This document shows positions 63,481-64,000 of a stretch of DNA of 64,000 bases, one piece after another; within the stretch, counting starts at the first letter, position 1; every line of letters begins with the position of its first letter. Under the pieces are notes generated by a model. It was not told the DNA's origin and ran no database searches. It saw nothing but the letters and a program-made list of their open reading frames with translations. The translations under genes were made by a program, and so were the position numbers. The stretch lies in NCBI GenBank assembly GCA_013215825.1, contig JABSQN010000002.1:62001-126000 (forward strand), written 5' to 3'. This stretch comes from Piscirickettsiaceae bacterium (GTDB lineage: Bacteria; Pseudomonadota; Gammaproteobacteria; Nitrosococcales; Methylophagaceae).

Positions 63481-64000
63481 ATGAAACAACCCAGCTCCCT
63501 TACCTTACGGCTTACCTTATTATTTAGCACCGTAGCCACCTTAGTTTTATTGTCATTTGGCTGGCTTATTGAGCGTTCAATTGAAAGTCACTTTGAATTA
63601 GGTGATATTAAAGAATTAAAGCTCATCACTCAAGCTTTAAAAGCACCACTCCAGACAATGCGACTAGAACAGAATTCATCACAAATTCAACAACGCTTTG
63701 ATGATATTTTGATTGGTCACCATCATCCATTACTTAGAGTAATGGATGATAAGGGTAATACGCTTTACAGTAGCCCTGAACTTAAAAACACTTCAATTGA
63801 TTTGCCACATTTCACGACTCCTAATCAAGAACAGCTGCAGCAGTGGCAAAAGGGTAATAATAATTACCGAATTTTCACGGAACAAGTTCCAGTCAATAAT
63901 GCAATGCCATACACAATCACCGTTGCTATTTCTACCGATTTCCATCAACGCTTTTTGAGTAATTTTCGATTTATTTTGTGGCTGATGATTGTTTCTAGCA
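63481..64000 (+). CDS. CusS/CopS-type sensor histidine kinase (partial)
   Basis: The first 173 codons from ATG 63481; the gene continues beyond the window. N-terminal TM1 (about 14-36, starting after SLTLRLTLLFS) is followed by a periplasmic sensor of about 130 residues with HHHPLLRVMDDKGN, the heavy-metal-sensor N-terminal domain. TM2 begins near residue 165 (FILWLMIVSS). Kinase domains lie outside. It is the partner of the response regulator just upstream. Confidence 0.9.
   Translation, partial: MKQPSSLTLRLTLLFSTVATLVLLSFGWLIERSIESHFELGDIKELKLITQALKAPLQTMRLEQNSSQIQQRFDDILIGHHHPLLRVMDDKGNTLYSSPELKNTSIDLPHFTTPNQEQLQQWQKGNNNYRIFTEQVPVNNAMPYTITVAISTDFHQRFLSNFRFILWLMIVSS

Overview
The window looks like chromosome from an AT-rich gammaproteobacterium (about 40% GC by eye). 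The evidence is the set of housekeeping genes typical of that class (rlmL, ppk1, ycgN, apeB, dbpA, rapA, lemA, yoaA, arfB), LapD/LapG biofilm control and DUF3010. A formaldehyde-activating-enzyme (Fae) homologue hints at a methylotroph or methanotroph, for example Methylococcales or Methylophaga-like. That placement is an inference from a single paralogue that lacks the family's catalytic histidine. A near-perfect dif site at 46178-46205 places the right half of the window at or near the replication terminus.

Layout. 1-1063: end of an integron cassette array with two attC-like sites, a partial unknown cassette gene and a membrane-anchored TIR-domain cassette gene. 1.5-17.3 kb: ordinary housekeeping genes (RlmKL, polyphosphate kinase, YcgN, a methyltransferase, tRNA-Val(TAC), ApeB, DUF445, PilZ, YigZ, rhodanese lipoprotein, cupin, DbpA, RapA) with dyad repeats between them. 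17.3-22.8 kb: an island flanked by a direct repeat of the rapA 3' end, holding Rhs remnants, one full REP-type Y1 transposase (RAYT) gene, two 183-bp deletion derivatives of it and small orphan genes. 22.8-28.9 kb: RND efflux pair, a Gfo/Idh oxidoreductase and a peroxiredoxin. 29.0-35.5 kb: a 174-bp MITE, then a TolC-like protein and a tightly overlapping set (TPR protein, response regulator, histidine kinase, cupredoxin, FTR1 permease, outer-membrane-type protein) that looks like a self-regulated iron or copper/iron uptake system. 35.5-45.6 kb: LapG, LapD, AEC transporter, truncated haemoglobin, Fae-like protein, an uncharacterised protein, LemA, a GIDE-plus-EF-hand membrane protein, YoaA, DUF3010 and GST.

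45.7-54.1 kb is the most interesting stretch. It holds a small membrane-protein ORF, an HTH remnant, dif, and a second dif-like Xer site in inverted orientation 54 bp away. Next comes a four-gene SMC/condensin operon of Wadjet (JetABCD/MksBEFG) type in the order SMC, small subunit, kleisin-like, Toprim, with 4-bp overlaps between all genes. It is controlled by a divergent BrxR/CapW-like WYL regulator across an intergenic region packed with inverted repeats. A trimmed IS481-type transposase fragment closes the block.

54.2-64 kb: a Bfd-like 2Fe-2S mini-protein, a UspA/SulP pair, ArfB, an IS3 remnant, and a copper-resistance block. In that block a MerR regulator and CopA share a promoter with a 20-bp spacer, followed upstream by DUF2231, DUF411 and YHS proteins. 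A divergent CusRS/CopRS-type two-component pair, with a palindromic box in front, runs off the right edge. No rRNA genes and no CRISPR array were seen.
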